Below are positions 18,580-27,801 of a stretch of DNA of 64,000 nucleotides, in pieces. Both the position numbers and the translations under genes were made by a program. The DNA is from Shewanella oncorhynchi. GTDB lineage: Bacteria; Pseudomonadota; Gammaproteobacteria; Enterobacterales; Shewanellaceae. Numbering within the stretch: position 1 is the stretch's first letter; every line of letters starts with the position of its first letter. The stretch is from assembly GCF_012584455.1 (NCBI RefSeq), contig NZ_JABAEB010000002.1, positions 1 through 64,000 of the forward strand. Direction: 5' to 3'. The notes under the pieces were generated by a model. The model was not told where the DNA came from. It did not search any database and was given only the letters and a program-made list of their open reading frames with translations.

Positions 18580-18948
18580 TTATGTGCCTTTCACTATCGC
18601 ACTCAAACGGGTAATGAATTGCTGTACGGCTTCAACTGTGTCAAAACTAAAGGCAAGGCCATAGTGGGTTTCGGTCAAACTCTTATGTAAACGTTTGGGG
18701 AAACGTGTCATCTCGGCATTGTGGAAATAGTCGTATTTGGCATGCACGCCTGCAATAGTGGCAAGTTCGCCGGAAAAGACTTCGAATGCGGGACGAATAA
18801 TCAAGTTTGGTGATTTACCGTCGAGGTGTAAATAGAAAGCCTCTTTGGTTTCTGGGAGCATGTATTCAGTAATGTTTTTTATGGTGAAATTAGTGCGACA
18901 TTGCAGTCCACTTAAGCAACTCACCATCTTATTATGTTCTATCGCCAA
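18580..18948 (-). CDS. Hypothetical protein, 122 residues
   Basis: Not recognised. Soluble, no signal peptide or membrane segment, with a mixed alpha/beta look (AFYLHLDGKSPNLIIRPAFEVF...; DTVEAVQQFITRLSAIV at the end). The C-terminal helix and the ...HYGLAFSFDT... strand suggest a small DUF-type fold. Codon usage matches its surroundings. It may be transcribed into tetR through the inverted repeat at 18458-18494. Confidence 0.6.
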   Translation of the reverse strand: MAIEHNKMVSCLSGLQCRTNFTIKNITEYMLPETKEAFYLHLDGKSPNLIIRPAFEVFSGELATIAGVHAKYDYFHNAEMTRFPKRLHKSLTETHYGLAFSFDTVEAVQQFITRLSAIVKGT

Positions 18949-19722
18949 ACTTATTCTCCCGTGTTTGTTGTCTATTTAGATTAAACCTGCCCATATCGCG
19001 CTACTTTTTCTACTCCCAGTCAATCCATGGCTCAGATGACTGATTAAGATAAGAAGAATATCATCTCGGCAATGTTGGTTCTTATCCCGTTTATCCCACT
19101 TTACCTCAGCTCAGCCTAATCGGTTTAGTCTTTAAATGCACTAAAGTGATACCCATATCCCAGAGTAAATGAACGAGTTTGAATTATTTATCACAAAAAA
19201 AACCTTTATATACAGAACGATAAACCGATTAATTCAAACGCTAAGTGGGTGTCACAGAAAATTCTTTTGTGTAAGCAAATCGCTATTTCAAACACGATAA
19301 AACACAACTTAGTTTATTAGACATTGCTTATCATCAGGTTGCCAGCCTTTTGTTTGACATTAAAACGAACCGTTCAAAATGCGACCCTGCGATTGCATTT
19401 TATAATGATTGTTTTACTTGCCAGCTTAAAATGTTGCGTCTAGGTTAATAAGCTTGAGTTAAGTCCTGTTGATAATGGCTAAGTTACGGCAATCACATTT
19501 GATGCCAACGTAAACTAGCGCATTCACGCTATCCCGTCGTATTCAGGCCTTAAGTCATGTTTTACCCAAAATGAGTAACCCGCGCTTGAGCGCCTATAAA
19601 CCGAGCCATGCCAGCCGATTTCAAGCTTATTTACGGCAAATCCTGCATTAACTGACTTGCCCTGAACTGTCGCAACGGACTGGCGGCCACAATCAACAAG
19701 ACCAACAACACGAGATATAGCC
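18949..19722 (+). other. Long intergenic region, no gene seen
   Basis: 774 bp upstream of the lipase gene. Only scattered short frames on either strand. A TTGACA (19354) and a TATAAT (19401) are present but 41 bp apart, so they do not form one promoter. Moderately AT-rich around 19150-19420. It could hold an unrecognised small RNA or a long leader; nothing in it is supported. Confidence 0.5.
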
Positions 19723-20580
19723 ATGAAGATCAAAAAAGCCCTCATGCTCTTGGGTCTGTTCGCTGTCAGCCCAGTCACGTTAGCCGCAACCGGAGTCGCC
19801 TTTATCCATGGTACGGGTCACCAGACCAATGCCTTAGCCGATTACTGGACGCCCGAATTTGTTAACTCAGTGCGCCAAGGCATCCCAGTGCCAAACAATT
19901 ACACAGTGATCAACTGCGACTTTGACCAATATATGTGGGAAGAAAGCGCCGCAGGTTGTCTGGCCACGCAGCTTAATAGCTTTATCCAAGCCAAAAATAT
20001 CGACGACTTAATTCTGCTGACCCACTCCAATGGTGGCAACGTAGTGCGGTGGATTTTATCTAACCCAACGTGGGACAGCCGTTATCCTGCAGTGATCAAC
20101 GCCACCTCAAAGGTTATCGCCATCGCGCCTTCCAGTGCTGGTACGCCGCTGGCCGATGCGGTGAACCAAGGTAATGTGTTCGAAACCAGCTTAGGCTGGC
20201 TCTTAGGCTATGACAGCAATGCGGTGAAACAACAGCAAGTCGGTTGGATGGCAAACTACAACAACGCTTGGCTTAATGGCACAGCGGGTCGCCCATCGCT
20301 GGGTAAACCCTTCGAAGTCGTGGTGGGCTCAGATGTTGATTCCGCCATTTGGGACAGCGACAGTTACTGCGCGGGTTATCAATACCAAGTCGCGCTCGAA
20401 ACCACCCAAAACTGGCTCGATAGCTGCTCCGACGGCTTCTTAAATTGCAGCTCACAAAAGGCGGCTGGCACTGTATGGTTTATTGATAAACAAAAGACCC
20501 GTGGCCAAGAGCCCTTAAGCCATCAGCAGAGCCGTCGTACGTGTTTCAATTTAGACACGCTGATCCGCAACCACATTTAA
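19723..20580 (+). CDS. Secreted lipase-like alpha/beta hydrolase
   Basis: A 285-residue exported hydrolase. Signal peptide about 1-21 (MKIKKALMLLGLFAVSPVTLA). GVAFIHGTGHQTNA carries an oxyanion-type HG motif; the nucleophile Ser is in LLTHSNGGNVVRW (His-Ser-Asn-Gly-Gly, near residue 107). Four or more Cys in the C-terminal half suggest disulfides. The substrate is unknown. The DUF4785 lipoprotein gene starts 12 bp after its stop behind a strong ribosome site, so the pair is co-transcribed and may work together outside the cell. Confidence 0.8.
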   Translation: MKIKKALMLLGLFAVSPVTLAATGVAFIHGTGHQTNALADYWTPEFVNSVRQGIPVPNNYTVINCDFDQYMWEESAAGCLATQLNSFIQAKNIDDLILLTHSNGGNVVRWILSNPTWDSRYPAVINATSKVIAIAPSSAGTPLADAVNQGNVFETSLGWLLGYDSNAVKQQQVGWMANYNNAWLNGTAGRPSLGKPFEVVVGSDVDSAIWDSDSYCAGYQYQVALETTQNWLDSCSDGFLNCSSQKAAGTVWFIDKQKTRGQEPLSHQQSRRTCFNLDTLIRNHI

Positions 20581-20591
20581 GGAGCACTAAG

Positions 20592-21920
20592 ATGCACACA
20601 CTCAGCAAACTTGCCAGTGTCTTGGCGCTAAGCGGACTGCTTGCAGCCTGCCAAGATGAAGCCACACCCATAGATCCCAAAACCAATACCAGCCCTATGT
20701 ACGCCAAAGGATTAACCTTAGCTGCGCCGAGCGATACCGATCTCGTCGATAGCAATATTGCCAGCCCAACACTCACGCCCATCAATACCAGTACGGATTA
20801 CATTAGCTTTATCACCCCGCTGTACGGTGAGTATCAAGCGAGTATGCTTAAGCTTGAGCAAGCCAGCCAAAGTGACGAGTATTGGGTCAATGTAACAGGC
20901 GCACAGCTTAATGCGGGCGTGGGCCTCACCATGAGCCAAGCGTCGAGCTTAGTGCGCATTGCACCTCGGGGCGATACCAGCTCTGGTACTTTGATGCACG
21001 CCGAGGTCATCGCCCCTGAGCGCGTACAAATTCAGCGCGTTAGCCCTAATCAGTCACCCCAAGGCAAAGCGGCCAACAGCAGTGGGATAAACACCAATGA
21101 GTCATTGGTCAAATCGATGGCCAACGCCGATGCCCTTGCTAGCGCAGGATTAACCGATGATTCCAGTGCGCTGCAAATGTCGGCGAAGGCCACACCGGGC
21201 GAATATCGCCTACAGGTTAGCCAGCCGTTAACACCGAGCGCCAGCTACTTAGTCAATGTGAAGGAAAAAGGCTCGCCCTATCAACTGAGCGTCAAAGCCC
21301 CCACCGCCATCGCGGCGGATGCGCAAAACCTTGGGCTTGAACTCGCTCTCAGCCAAAGTGATAACACCTTTGTACCACAGGCAAAACTCAAACAAGCCGA
21401 TGGCAATATGCAACCGCTGGCGATGGTAAAACAAGGGGAGGCATGGCAAGCGGTGATCCCCGCGGGCGTCGCACTTTCGAGCAGCAATGCAGGTTTCAGT
21501 GAAATTGAAATCACAGTGCAAACCCAAGTCGATGGCCGACCGGTGCAGCGCACGGTCAAATCTGTCTTTAAGTCCTATGTCAATTCGGCGAGCATCAAGC
21601 CCGAAGTGCTCACGGTTTGGGATAAAGGCCTGCCTAACCAAATCAACTTTGAGTTAACTGTCGCCGAGGCGGGACGTTTTGGCTTAAGTGGCACGTTAAC
21701 GGGCACCAATGCCGAAGGTCAAAAGGTAGCGATTCTACGCACCCAAGCGGCCAATTGGCTGACCCCAGAGTCGCCGAAGTTAAAGCTGATGTTAGATCCT
21801 AAGCTTATCCAAGCCTCGGGTTTACAGCCGCCCTTCGAACTCAATGAATTAGAACTGCAAGATCAAGGTCAAATGGCCAGATTAAGCTATCAAGCCAAAG
21901 CACTAACCTTATCGCGCTAA
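20592..21920 (+). CDS. DUF4785-type lipoprotein
   Basis: Probable surface or periplasmic lipoprotein, 442 residues. Signal peptide with lipobox GLLAAC (Cys about 20). The rest is beta-rich and repetitive in Ser/Thr/Ala; segments such as SYLVNVKEKGSPYQLSVKAPTAIA and VNSASIKPEVLTVWDKGLPNQI suggest Ig-like or carbohydrate-binding modules. ATG 20592 follows AAGGAG (20579-20584); the open frame reaching 20541 overlaps the lipase and is rejected. Possible chaperone or partner of the lipase, by context only. Confidence 0.75.
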   Translation: MHTLSKLASVLALSGLLAACQDEATPIDPKTNTSPMYAKGLTLAAPSDTDLVDSNIASPTLTPINTSTDYISFITPLYGEYQASMLKLEQASQSDEYWVNVTGAQLNAGVGLTMSQASSLVRIAPRGDTSSGTLMHAEVIAPERVQIQRVSPNQSPQGKAANSSGINTNESLVKSMANADALASAGLTDDSSALQMSAKATPGEYRLQVSQPLTPSASYLVNVKEKGSPYQLSVKAPTAIAADAQNLGLELALSQSDNTFVPQAKLKQADGNMQPLAMVKQGEAWQAVIPAGVALSSSNAGFSEIEITVQTQVDGRPVQRTVKSVFKSYVNSASIKPEVLTVWDKGLPNQINFELTVAEAGRFGLSGTLTGTNAEGQKVAILRTQAANWLTPESPKLKLMLDPKLIQASGLQPPFELNELELQDQGQMARLSYQAKALTLSR

Positions 21921-22013
21921 TCCAAAGGGACCAATGTTAAGGGGCTAACGTTAAGATACTTAACTTAAGGTACAGATAAGTCAGGCTTGTTATCCTTAAG
22001 TTCCTCTCTAATA

Positions 22014-22040
22014 CAAAGTGCCCAATCACGGGCACTTTTT
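22014..22040 (+). terminator. Rho-independent terminator after the lipase/DUF4785 pair
   Basis: AAAGTGCCC (22014-22022) pairs perfectly with GGGCACTTT (22029-22037) around AATCAC, followed by TTT. About 95 bp after the stop codon. Confidence 0.9.
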
Positions 22041-22222
22041 TATTGTTGATCTTTTGCAATCTACACCTAAAAGCCATCACCTTATTTAACATCTAGCGCA
22101 AAGCACAAACTGTTGACAGAAAAATGACAAGCCAAAGACTATTTACCACACCTCACCCTGATAAAATTTACATTGATTATCAAGGGTTATTCCTTTTAAA
22201 TAACAATCATCAACGGCATAAT

Positions 22223-22289
22223 GTCAAGGTCTTGACGTCAAACCTTTGAATGACAAGCACAGATCTTTATAACAATACGTATAACAATA
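22223..22289 (+). promoter_or_regulatory. Overlapping palindromes and a direct repeat upstream of the STAND regulator
   Basis: GTCAAGGTCTTGAC (22223-22236) and TTGACGTCAA (22232-22241) are two overlapping perfect palindromes. TATAACAATA follows twice (22268-22277 and 22280-22289, one helical turn apart). They lie 65-130 bp upstream of the winged-helix STAND gene. Binding by that protein is a plausible guess; no complete -35/-10 pair is evident. Confidence 0.4.
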
Positions 22290-22352
22290 AGAGTGACTCA
22301 CAGCGCAAGTTTTTACCGTGCCATGGTCAATACTCAATAAATGGACATCGTT

Positions 22353-25300
22353 ATGAGTGACAGCACATTTTTCTTTGGTGAATGGCAAATCAATCCCAGC
22401 GCCAATAGTCTGCTCCTTGGCAAACAAGTCAAACAACTTGAGCCCAAGGCGATGGATGTGCTGCTATTTCTCTGTCAACGGGCGGGCGAAGTCGTCAGCA
22501 GTGATGAAATAGTCAGCCACTGCTGGCCAAGTGTAGATACCGGCGACAATCCACTACACAAGATTATCAATCAGCTACGTCGAGCATTAGGCGATAGCGC
22601 CACCGATCCCACCTATATAGAAACCATACGCAAACGCGGCTATCGCACCTTAGCCGAAGTGCGTTTTCCTATCGGACACCAAGCCACCGCCAGCCCACAG
22701 AGTTGGCAAGGCGGCTCGCCCTTTCCGGGGCTGCAAGCCTATAGCGCTAATTATGCCGAGGTATTTTTTGGCCGCAGTGAACAAATCAGCACTTTGCTTA
22801 ACCGGATAAGCCAACAAATCCTGTTTGGCCGTGCCTTCTGCCTGATCTTAGGTCCAAGTGGCAGCGGTAAATCCTCTCTGATTAATGCGGGTGTTGTGCC
22901 CAATTTAATGAAGGGCGACGGCTATAACGGCATTGGTGTCGCGTCATTCAGCAGCTTAGATTTTGCCGATGTGAGTAAAGGACAACTACTCACCGATCTT
23001 GCCAGTGCTATGCTCGACTGGGAAATCAACGACACCCCTGTATTCGAAGGCATGAGCGCTGAGACTCTGGCGATTCAACTCGTCGAAGATATCCAAAGCG
23101 TGATCAACCAGTGCACCCAAGCGCTCAAGGCTAAACCCTTTTCCAATCCGTTTTTTGCCTTGTTTATCGACCGATTAGAAGTGTTGCTCTCATCACCGCT
23201 ATTTAGCGATACCGAACGAAGTCAGTTCATAGAATTATTGGAACAACTCGCCACCTCAAAAGCCGTGATTATCATCAGTGCCTGTCGCAACGATTTTTAT
23301 CCTTTATTGGTCAATTACCCAAGCTTAATGGCGGGTAAAGCCCGCGGCGCCCACTTTGACTTAGCGCCGCCAACACGCACTGAGCTATTACAAATGATCC
23401 GCCTGCCCGCAGTGGCTGCCAACTTAAGCTGGGAAGTTGACAGCGACACCGCGATGCCGCTCGACGAAATGCTCTGCAGCGATGCGGCCAGTAACCCAGA
23501 TGCGTTGCCCATGTTGCAATACACGCTGCAGGCCTTGTATTTGCAACGTAGCGCCGACGATAAGTTATTAGTCTCGGTTTATCATGCACTTGGCGGTATT
23601 GAAGGGGCGATTGGCAAAAATGCCGAGCAAGCGATTTCCCATTTAAGCGATGCCGAAAAAGCCAGCCTACCACGGATTTTATCCCTGCTAGTGACCCTAC
23701 GCGAAGATGAAAAGTCCATCACCAGCCGCACCGCTCGCTGGTCACAACTGCAAAGCACGGCCGAAACCGCCCTAGTGCAAGCCATGGTCGATAGCCGCTT
23801 ATTCGTGTCACATCTGCAAAATGGAGAACCCTGTTTTAGCATCGCCCACGAAGCACTTTTACGCCGTTGGCCGCGGGCGACGGCTTGGATTAGCGAGCAT
23901 AACGACAGCTTAAGCATTAAGAGTCGCCTACAGCATTTATCCAAGCGTTGGCTCAGCGAAGCCAAACACAGCGCTTATCTGCTCGCCGACGGCAAGCCGT
24001 TGAAAGAGGCCCAAAGCCTCAGCCAAAATCCGTTATTCGATTTAGACGATCCCGAAACCGCCTTTATCGCAGCCTCCACCAAACGCGCCAATATGCTGCG
24101 CTGGACTAGGCGCTTAACCGTCACCCTGCTGTGCGTCCTCACCTTAACCTCCGTCATTATGAGCGTGCGCAGCATAGAAGCCGAAAAACTTGCCCTGCAA
24201 AAACGCCTCGCCGCCGAAGATTTGCTCGGCTTTATGGTGGGTGACTTCGCCGACAAGATGCGCGGCATAGGCCGTATGGACTTGCTCGATGGGATCAGCA
24301 ATAAAGCGCTAGAATATTTCACTGATTTCTCCAGCCCAGACGATGAAAAGTACTTAAGCTTTGATGCCCGTTTCCAACACGGCCAAACCTTAGAGGCCAT
24401 GGGCGAAGTCGCCTATTCGCGCAATAAAATCGATGAAGCTCGCAGCGCATTACTCGCCGCGCAAGAAAAAATGTTGCCACTGCTCGAATTGCAGCCGGAA
24501 AACTTAGCCCTACTGAAAACCTTAGGTGCCAATGCCTTTTGGTTAGGCCAGCTTAAGTATGATGTGAGTGATTGGGCGGCATCGCGCCCTTTTTTCGAGC
24601 AATACTTGGCCTATAGCCAAACCATGTACGCCCTTGCGCCAGAGGATAAAGATGCGCTGATGGAGCTGTCTTATGCCCATAACACTTTGGGCTCAGTTTC
24701 GATGAAACAGCAGGAATTTGCCAAAGCGCAGCAAGATTTTGAAGAGTCGCTAAGGCTTAAATTGCTGGCTTTGGCAAAAGCGCCTGAGGATAGTCAGTTG
24801 ATTGCGGATGTGGCGGATACTCGTTCTTGGTTAGCCAGTGCATTAACCTCACTTGGCGATATAGATACGGCAATCAAATTTCAAGAAGAAACACAGGACC
24901 AATTATTAAACTCGCCAAATCAAAATGACGCTTATATGCGCGATAGACTAGCGAGCACTTTAGGCAGATTAGCAGAGCTACTGGAATATAAAGGTGATCT
25001 TGTTTCTGGGCTCGATAAGCTATTATTAGCACAAAATATTATAGAGAAATCGCTAGCCTTGGATTCTGAAAACGAAGTTTGGAAAAGAGACTTATTTCAT
25101 GTCCGTACCAAAATATTTCATTTAAACAGTTTAGTTAATGACTTTAGAGTAAAAGAAACATCTCAATCTCTTTTAGACACTCTGGACACTGAATTTAATT
25201 CAACCAGTGAAGTTAAAAGAGAATATTTACGCGCCAATGCCCTTTTAGCAATCGCAAATAAAAATATAAGCAATCATGAAATTAGCCAAAATCATGAAGA

Positions 25301-25562
25301 AATAGCAGAGTCTAATGTTATTTTTATAAAACTAACCAATAAATTCCCAGATGAGAAAGATTATCTCATTGGACTTGTAAAAACTAATTTAACAATCGCT
25401 AAAATTAATTTTGCAATGGGGAATAAAAATGCTAACTTTGAGTTATGCAACACAGCAAATAAACTATTGCAACCTTTAATAGAGAAAGATAAAAATCCTC
25501 AAATAATAAAGCCATACTTAGAATCTGAAGACTGTCTTGAAAAAATAAAACCGAACAAATAA
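22353..25562 (+). CDS. Membrane-anchored winged-helix / nSTAND NTPase / TPR regulator
   Basis: Large protein (about 1070 residues; function unknown). Order, numbered from the in-frame ATG at 22341: ToxR/CadC-like winged helix (about 9-107, with IETIRKRGYRTL at the wing); nSTAND1 NTPase opening with PFPGLQAYSANYAEVFFGR, Walker A GPSGSGKSS (171-179), Walker B-like FALFIDRLE (272-280) and the helical end AHEALLRRWPRATAWI; one membrane helix (about 591-609); then TPR-like helices to the end, predicted outside the cytoplasm. A DNA-binding NTPase with an external TPR sensor is implied. From about 24,870 on the DNA becomes AT-rich. ATG 22353 is chosen for weak GGA spacing; 22341 is the alternative. 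Confidence 0.85.
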   Translation: MSDSTFFFGEWQINPSANSLLLGKQVKQLEPKAMDVLLFLCQRAGEVVSSDEIVSHCWPSVDTGDNPLHKIINQLRRALGDSATDPTYIETIRKRGYRTLAEVRFPIGHQATASPQSWQGGSPFPGLQAYSANYAEVFFGRSEQISTLLNRISQQILFGRAFCLILGPSGSGKSSLINAGVVPNLMKGDGYNGIGVASFSSLDFADVSKGQLLTDLASAMLDWEINDTPVFEGMSAETLAIQLVEDIQSVINQCTQALKAKPFSNPFFALFIDRLEVLLSSPLFSDTERSQFIELLEQLATSKAVIIISACRNDFYPLLVNYPSLMAGKARGAHFDLAPPTRTELLQMIRLPAVAANLSWEVDSDTAMPLDEMLCSDAASNPDALPMLQYTLQALYLQRSADDKLLVSVYHALGGIEGAIGKNAEQAISHLSDAEKASLPRILSLLVTLREDEKSITSRTARWSQLQSTAETALVQAMVDSRLFVSHLQNGEPCFSIAHEALLRRWPRATAWISEHNDSLSIKSRLQHLSKRWLSEAKHSAYLLADGKPLKEAQSLSQNPLFDLDDPETAFIAASTKRANMLRWTRRLTVTLLCVLTLTSVIMSVRSIEAEKLALQKRLAAEDLLGFMVGDFADKMRGIGRMDLLDGISNKALEYFTDFSSPDDEKYLSFDARFQHGQTLEAMGEVAYSRNKIDEARSALLAAQEKMLPLLELQPENLALLKTLGANAFWLGQLKYDVSDWAASRPFFEQYLAYSQTMYALAPEDKDALMELSYAHNTLGSVSMKQQEFAKAQQDFEESLRLKLLALAKAPEDSQLIADVADTRSWLASALTSLGDIDTAIKFQEETQDQLLNSPNQNDAYMRDRLASTLGRLAELLEYKGDLVSGLDKLLLAQNIIEKSLALDSENEVWKRDLFHVRTKIFHLNSLVNDFRVKETSQSLLDTLDTEFNSTSEVKREYLRANALLAIANKNISNHEISQNHEEIAESNVIFIKLTNKFPDEKDYLIGLVKTNLTIAKINFAMGNKNANFELCNTANKLLQPLIEKDKNPQIIKPYLESEDCLEKIKPNK

Positions 25563-25574
25563 CACAATCAATAA

Positions 25575-25973
<399 letters not shown>

Positions 25974-25989
25974 TTTAAAAGATTAAATC

Positions 25990-26017
25990 GGGGACAGCTT
26001 ACCCTGTCCCTTCTTTT
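25990..26017 (+). terminator. Hairpin terminator / REP-like palindrome
   Basis: GGGACAG (25991-25997) pairs with CTGTCCC (26004-26010) and is followed by TTCTTTTATT, 17 bp after the small-protein stop. The GGGACAG core recurs just downstream beside the RAYT remnant, so this may be both a terminator and one of the transposase-associated palindromes. Confidence 0.65.
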
Positions 26018-26041
26018 ATTGACCCAATAATTTTTTTTCAC

Positions 26042-26077
26042 AATTCTTTCAGGACAGCCAATTCTTTCAGGACAGCC
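26042..26077 (+). repeat. Tandem 18-bp direct repeat
   Basis: AATTCTTTCAGGACAGCC occurs twice head to tail (26042-26059, 26060-26077). The GGACAGCC part recurs at about 26135 inside GGGGACAGCCATGTC, directly upstream of the RAYT remnant. Such GGGGACAG motifs typically flank REP-associated transposase genes. Confidence 0.8.
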
Positions 26078-26205
26078 ATATATTTTCTAGATAAACGCCT
26101 CCTGAAATGAGCTCAATGCAAAAGCGGGGACAGCCATGTCTTTTTGTGCTTTATCCCCTCTTATACTAGCCTTTACATTATCTTGATTGCGTCTGTTTGG
26201 AGCGG

Positions 26206-26391
26206 ATGATGACCTCGGCCAGAAGAATGCTTATCGATGCTAATACAACGCCCTTCTATCATGTGATAAATCGCTGTGTCAAAAGGGCTTTTCTGTGCGG
26301 TGAGGATAAACTCACAGGCCGCAGTTATGAGCATAGACGTGACTGGATTGTCGATAAAATCAAAGCATTATCCACCATCTTTAGACACTAA
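26206..26391 (+). pseudogene. Truncated REP-associated tyrosine transposase (RAYT)
   Basis: Only the first about 60 residues remain: MMTSARRMLIDANTTPFYHV, then INRCVKRAFLCGEDK and SYEHRRDWIVDKIKAL, the standard N-terminus of Y1_Tnp/RAYT proteins. It stops at LSTIFRH, just before the expected catalytic His-x-His (HUH) region and Tyr; full proteins are around 300 residues. The upstream GGGGACAGCCATGTC motif is the usual flank. The rest of the gene has been deleted, so it is inactive. Starts possible at TTG 26197, ATG 26206 or ATG 26209. Confidence 0.8.
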
Positions 26392-26646
26392 AATCCTTTG
26401 CGCTTGCCGCTTAATAGCCAAAAATCCACTCATGGGTACCGCTCTTTCAACTTAGCCATGCCCAAAAACCTCGCACGTTTCAGCTAAACCTGAGAATTTA
26501 CCGTGAGAAGAGTAAATTTAAAACCTTTATAAACAATAGATTAAATCGGAAGGTAAGCAGAAGGTATCTTTTCTTTGCGAAGAATAAAGTCATCATCAGA
26601 AAAGCGCTTAGCGCAGATGACATTAGGTTCACGGAGAATGATAACA

Positions 26647-27675
26647 ATGACAAGCTCACCTAAACTGACACGTTCACAACATCCATTATCACTTGTGGGT
26701 GAAGGCAATGGTTCACAGTGCACTGCGCAGCAAGGCTTGGTCGAACCTTCGTTGCCGTTAACCTTCTTCGAACATGCCTCGATTGAAACGATTCAACAAT
26801 TTATTCAGCATCTGACTGAGCCGGTGATTATCGTCAATGCCCAAGGTTACATTTACTTTAGCAATAGCAAAGGTGCTGACTTACTGACGTGCCCGCAGGC
26901 CAGTTTGAAGGGACAAGATTGGCGCAACTTTTTGACTGAACACCACCAAGCTCGCTACGACAATCTGCTGAGCAATGATATTAAATTAGGCAAAAATTGC
27001 GGTATCCCAGTGCAGCACTCCGCCGAAGAAATCACCCTCATTACAGCCTCAGGCAAAGCAAAAGATGTTGAGCTTTCCATTTCCTACATCCCCAGCCATG
27101 AACCTCTGTTTGTGATGATGATGCACGATTTGACGCAGCACAAAGCGGAAAATCAAAAGCTACGTAAATTGGCCGCCACAGATTCACTGACTGGGCTGGC
27201 GAACCGCCGATATTTTGATGAAATGCTGCATCACTATTGGGAAGAATGCACAGGTAAGTTGCGCCCGATCAGCGTGGTGATTATCGATGTGGATTACTTC
27301 AAAGTGTTCAACGACCAATTCGGCCATATCCAAGGGGACGAATGTCTACGAAAGATTGCCAAAGTGATTGCTGACATAGTGCCGATAGAAGTTGGCCTGG
27401 CAGCGCGTTACGGCGGCGAAGAATTCGCACTAATTCTACCAAGCCACAATGCCAAAATGGCACTAACGATTGCCCAAAAAGTGCAGCAAGGGATTAATGA
27501 CCTGCGCTTTACCGAGCAAGGGCTGCGCGATTATGTCTCTGTGAGCGCGAGCCAAGGGATTGCGAGCGAAATTAATGGCCAGTTCCGTACCTCACTCGCC
27601 ATGCTATGCGCCGCCGATACCGCATTGTATCGCGCCAAAGCTGATGGCCGTGACAGGATCAATACATCGCTTTAA
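26647..27675 (+). CDS. PAS-GGDEF diguanylate cyclase
   Basis: Makes the second messenger cyclic di-GMP from two GTP. 342 residues, cytoplasmic. PAS domain at about 55-165 ([25 protein letters not shown]), then a GGDEF domain from [17 protein letters not shown] with the metal-binding [14 protein letters not shown] and the active-site variant GGEEF, which is catalytically competent. No RxxD inhibitory site is obvious just before it. ATG 26647 has GGAG (26633-26636) at suitable distance; the longer frame from 26575 lacks support. The signal sensed by the PAS domain is unknown. Confidence 0.9.
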   Translation: MTSSPKLTRSQHPLSLVGEGNGSQCTAQQGLVEPSLPLTFFEHASIETIQQFIQHLTEPVIIVNAQGYIYFSNSKGADLLTCPQASLKGQDWRNFLTEHHQARYDNLLSNDIKLGKNCGIPVQHSAEEITLITASGKAKDVELSISYIPSHEPLFVMMMHDLTQHKAENQKLRKLAATDSLTGLANRRYFDEMLHHYWEECTGKLRPISVVIIDVDYFKVFNDQFGHIQGDECLRKIAKVIADIVPIEVGLAARYGGEEFALILPSHNAKMALTIAQKVQQGINDLRFTEQGLRDYVSVSASQGIASEINGQFRTSLAMLCAADTALYRAKADGRDRINTSL

Positions 27676-27801
27676 TACCTATTAATTGGCGACTTATTTG
27701 CCCGCGGCTTAGTTATCCGCGATGGATCAACAACGGGATGAATGACCTCAGTAGGCGCTTTAGCGCATTGAGGAAAACACGCAAAGCACACGAAAGGACT
27801 C

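Noticed and set aside
19354..19406. TTGACA and TATAAT as a lipase promoter
   Set aside because: The hexamers are 41 bp apart, far beyond a working spacer.
22353..25562. Avs-type antiphage STAND with an effector nuclease
   Set aside because: The N-terminus is a ToxR/CadC-like winged helix, not a nuclease, and a membrane helix splits NTPase and TPRs; defence remains possible but is not shown.
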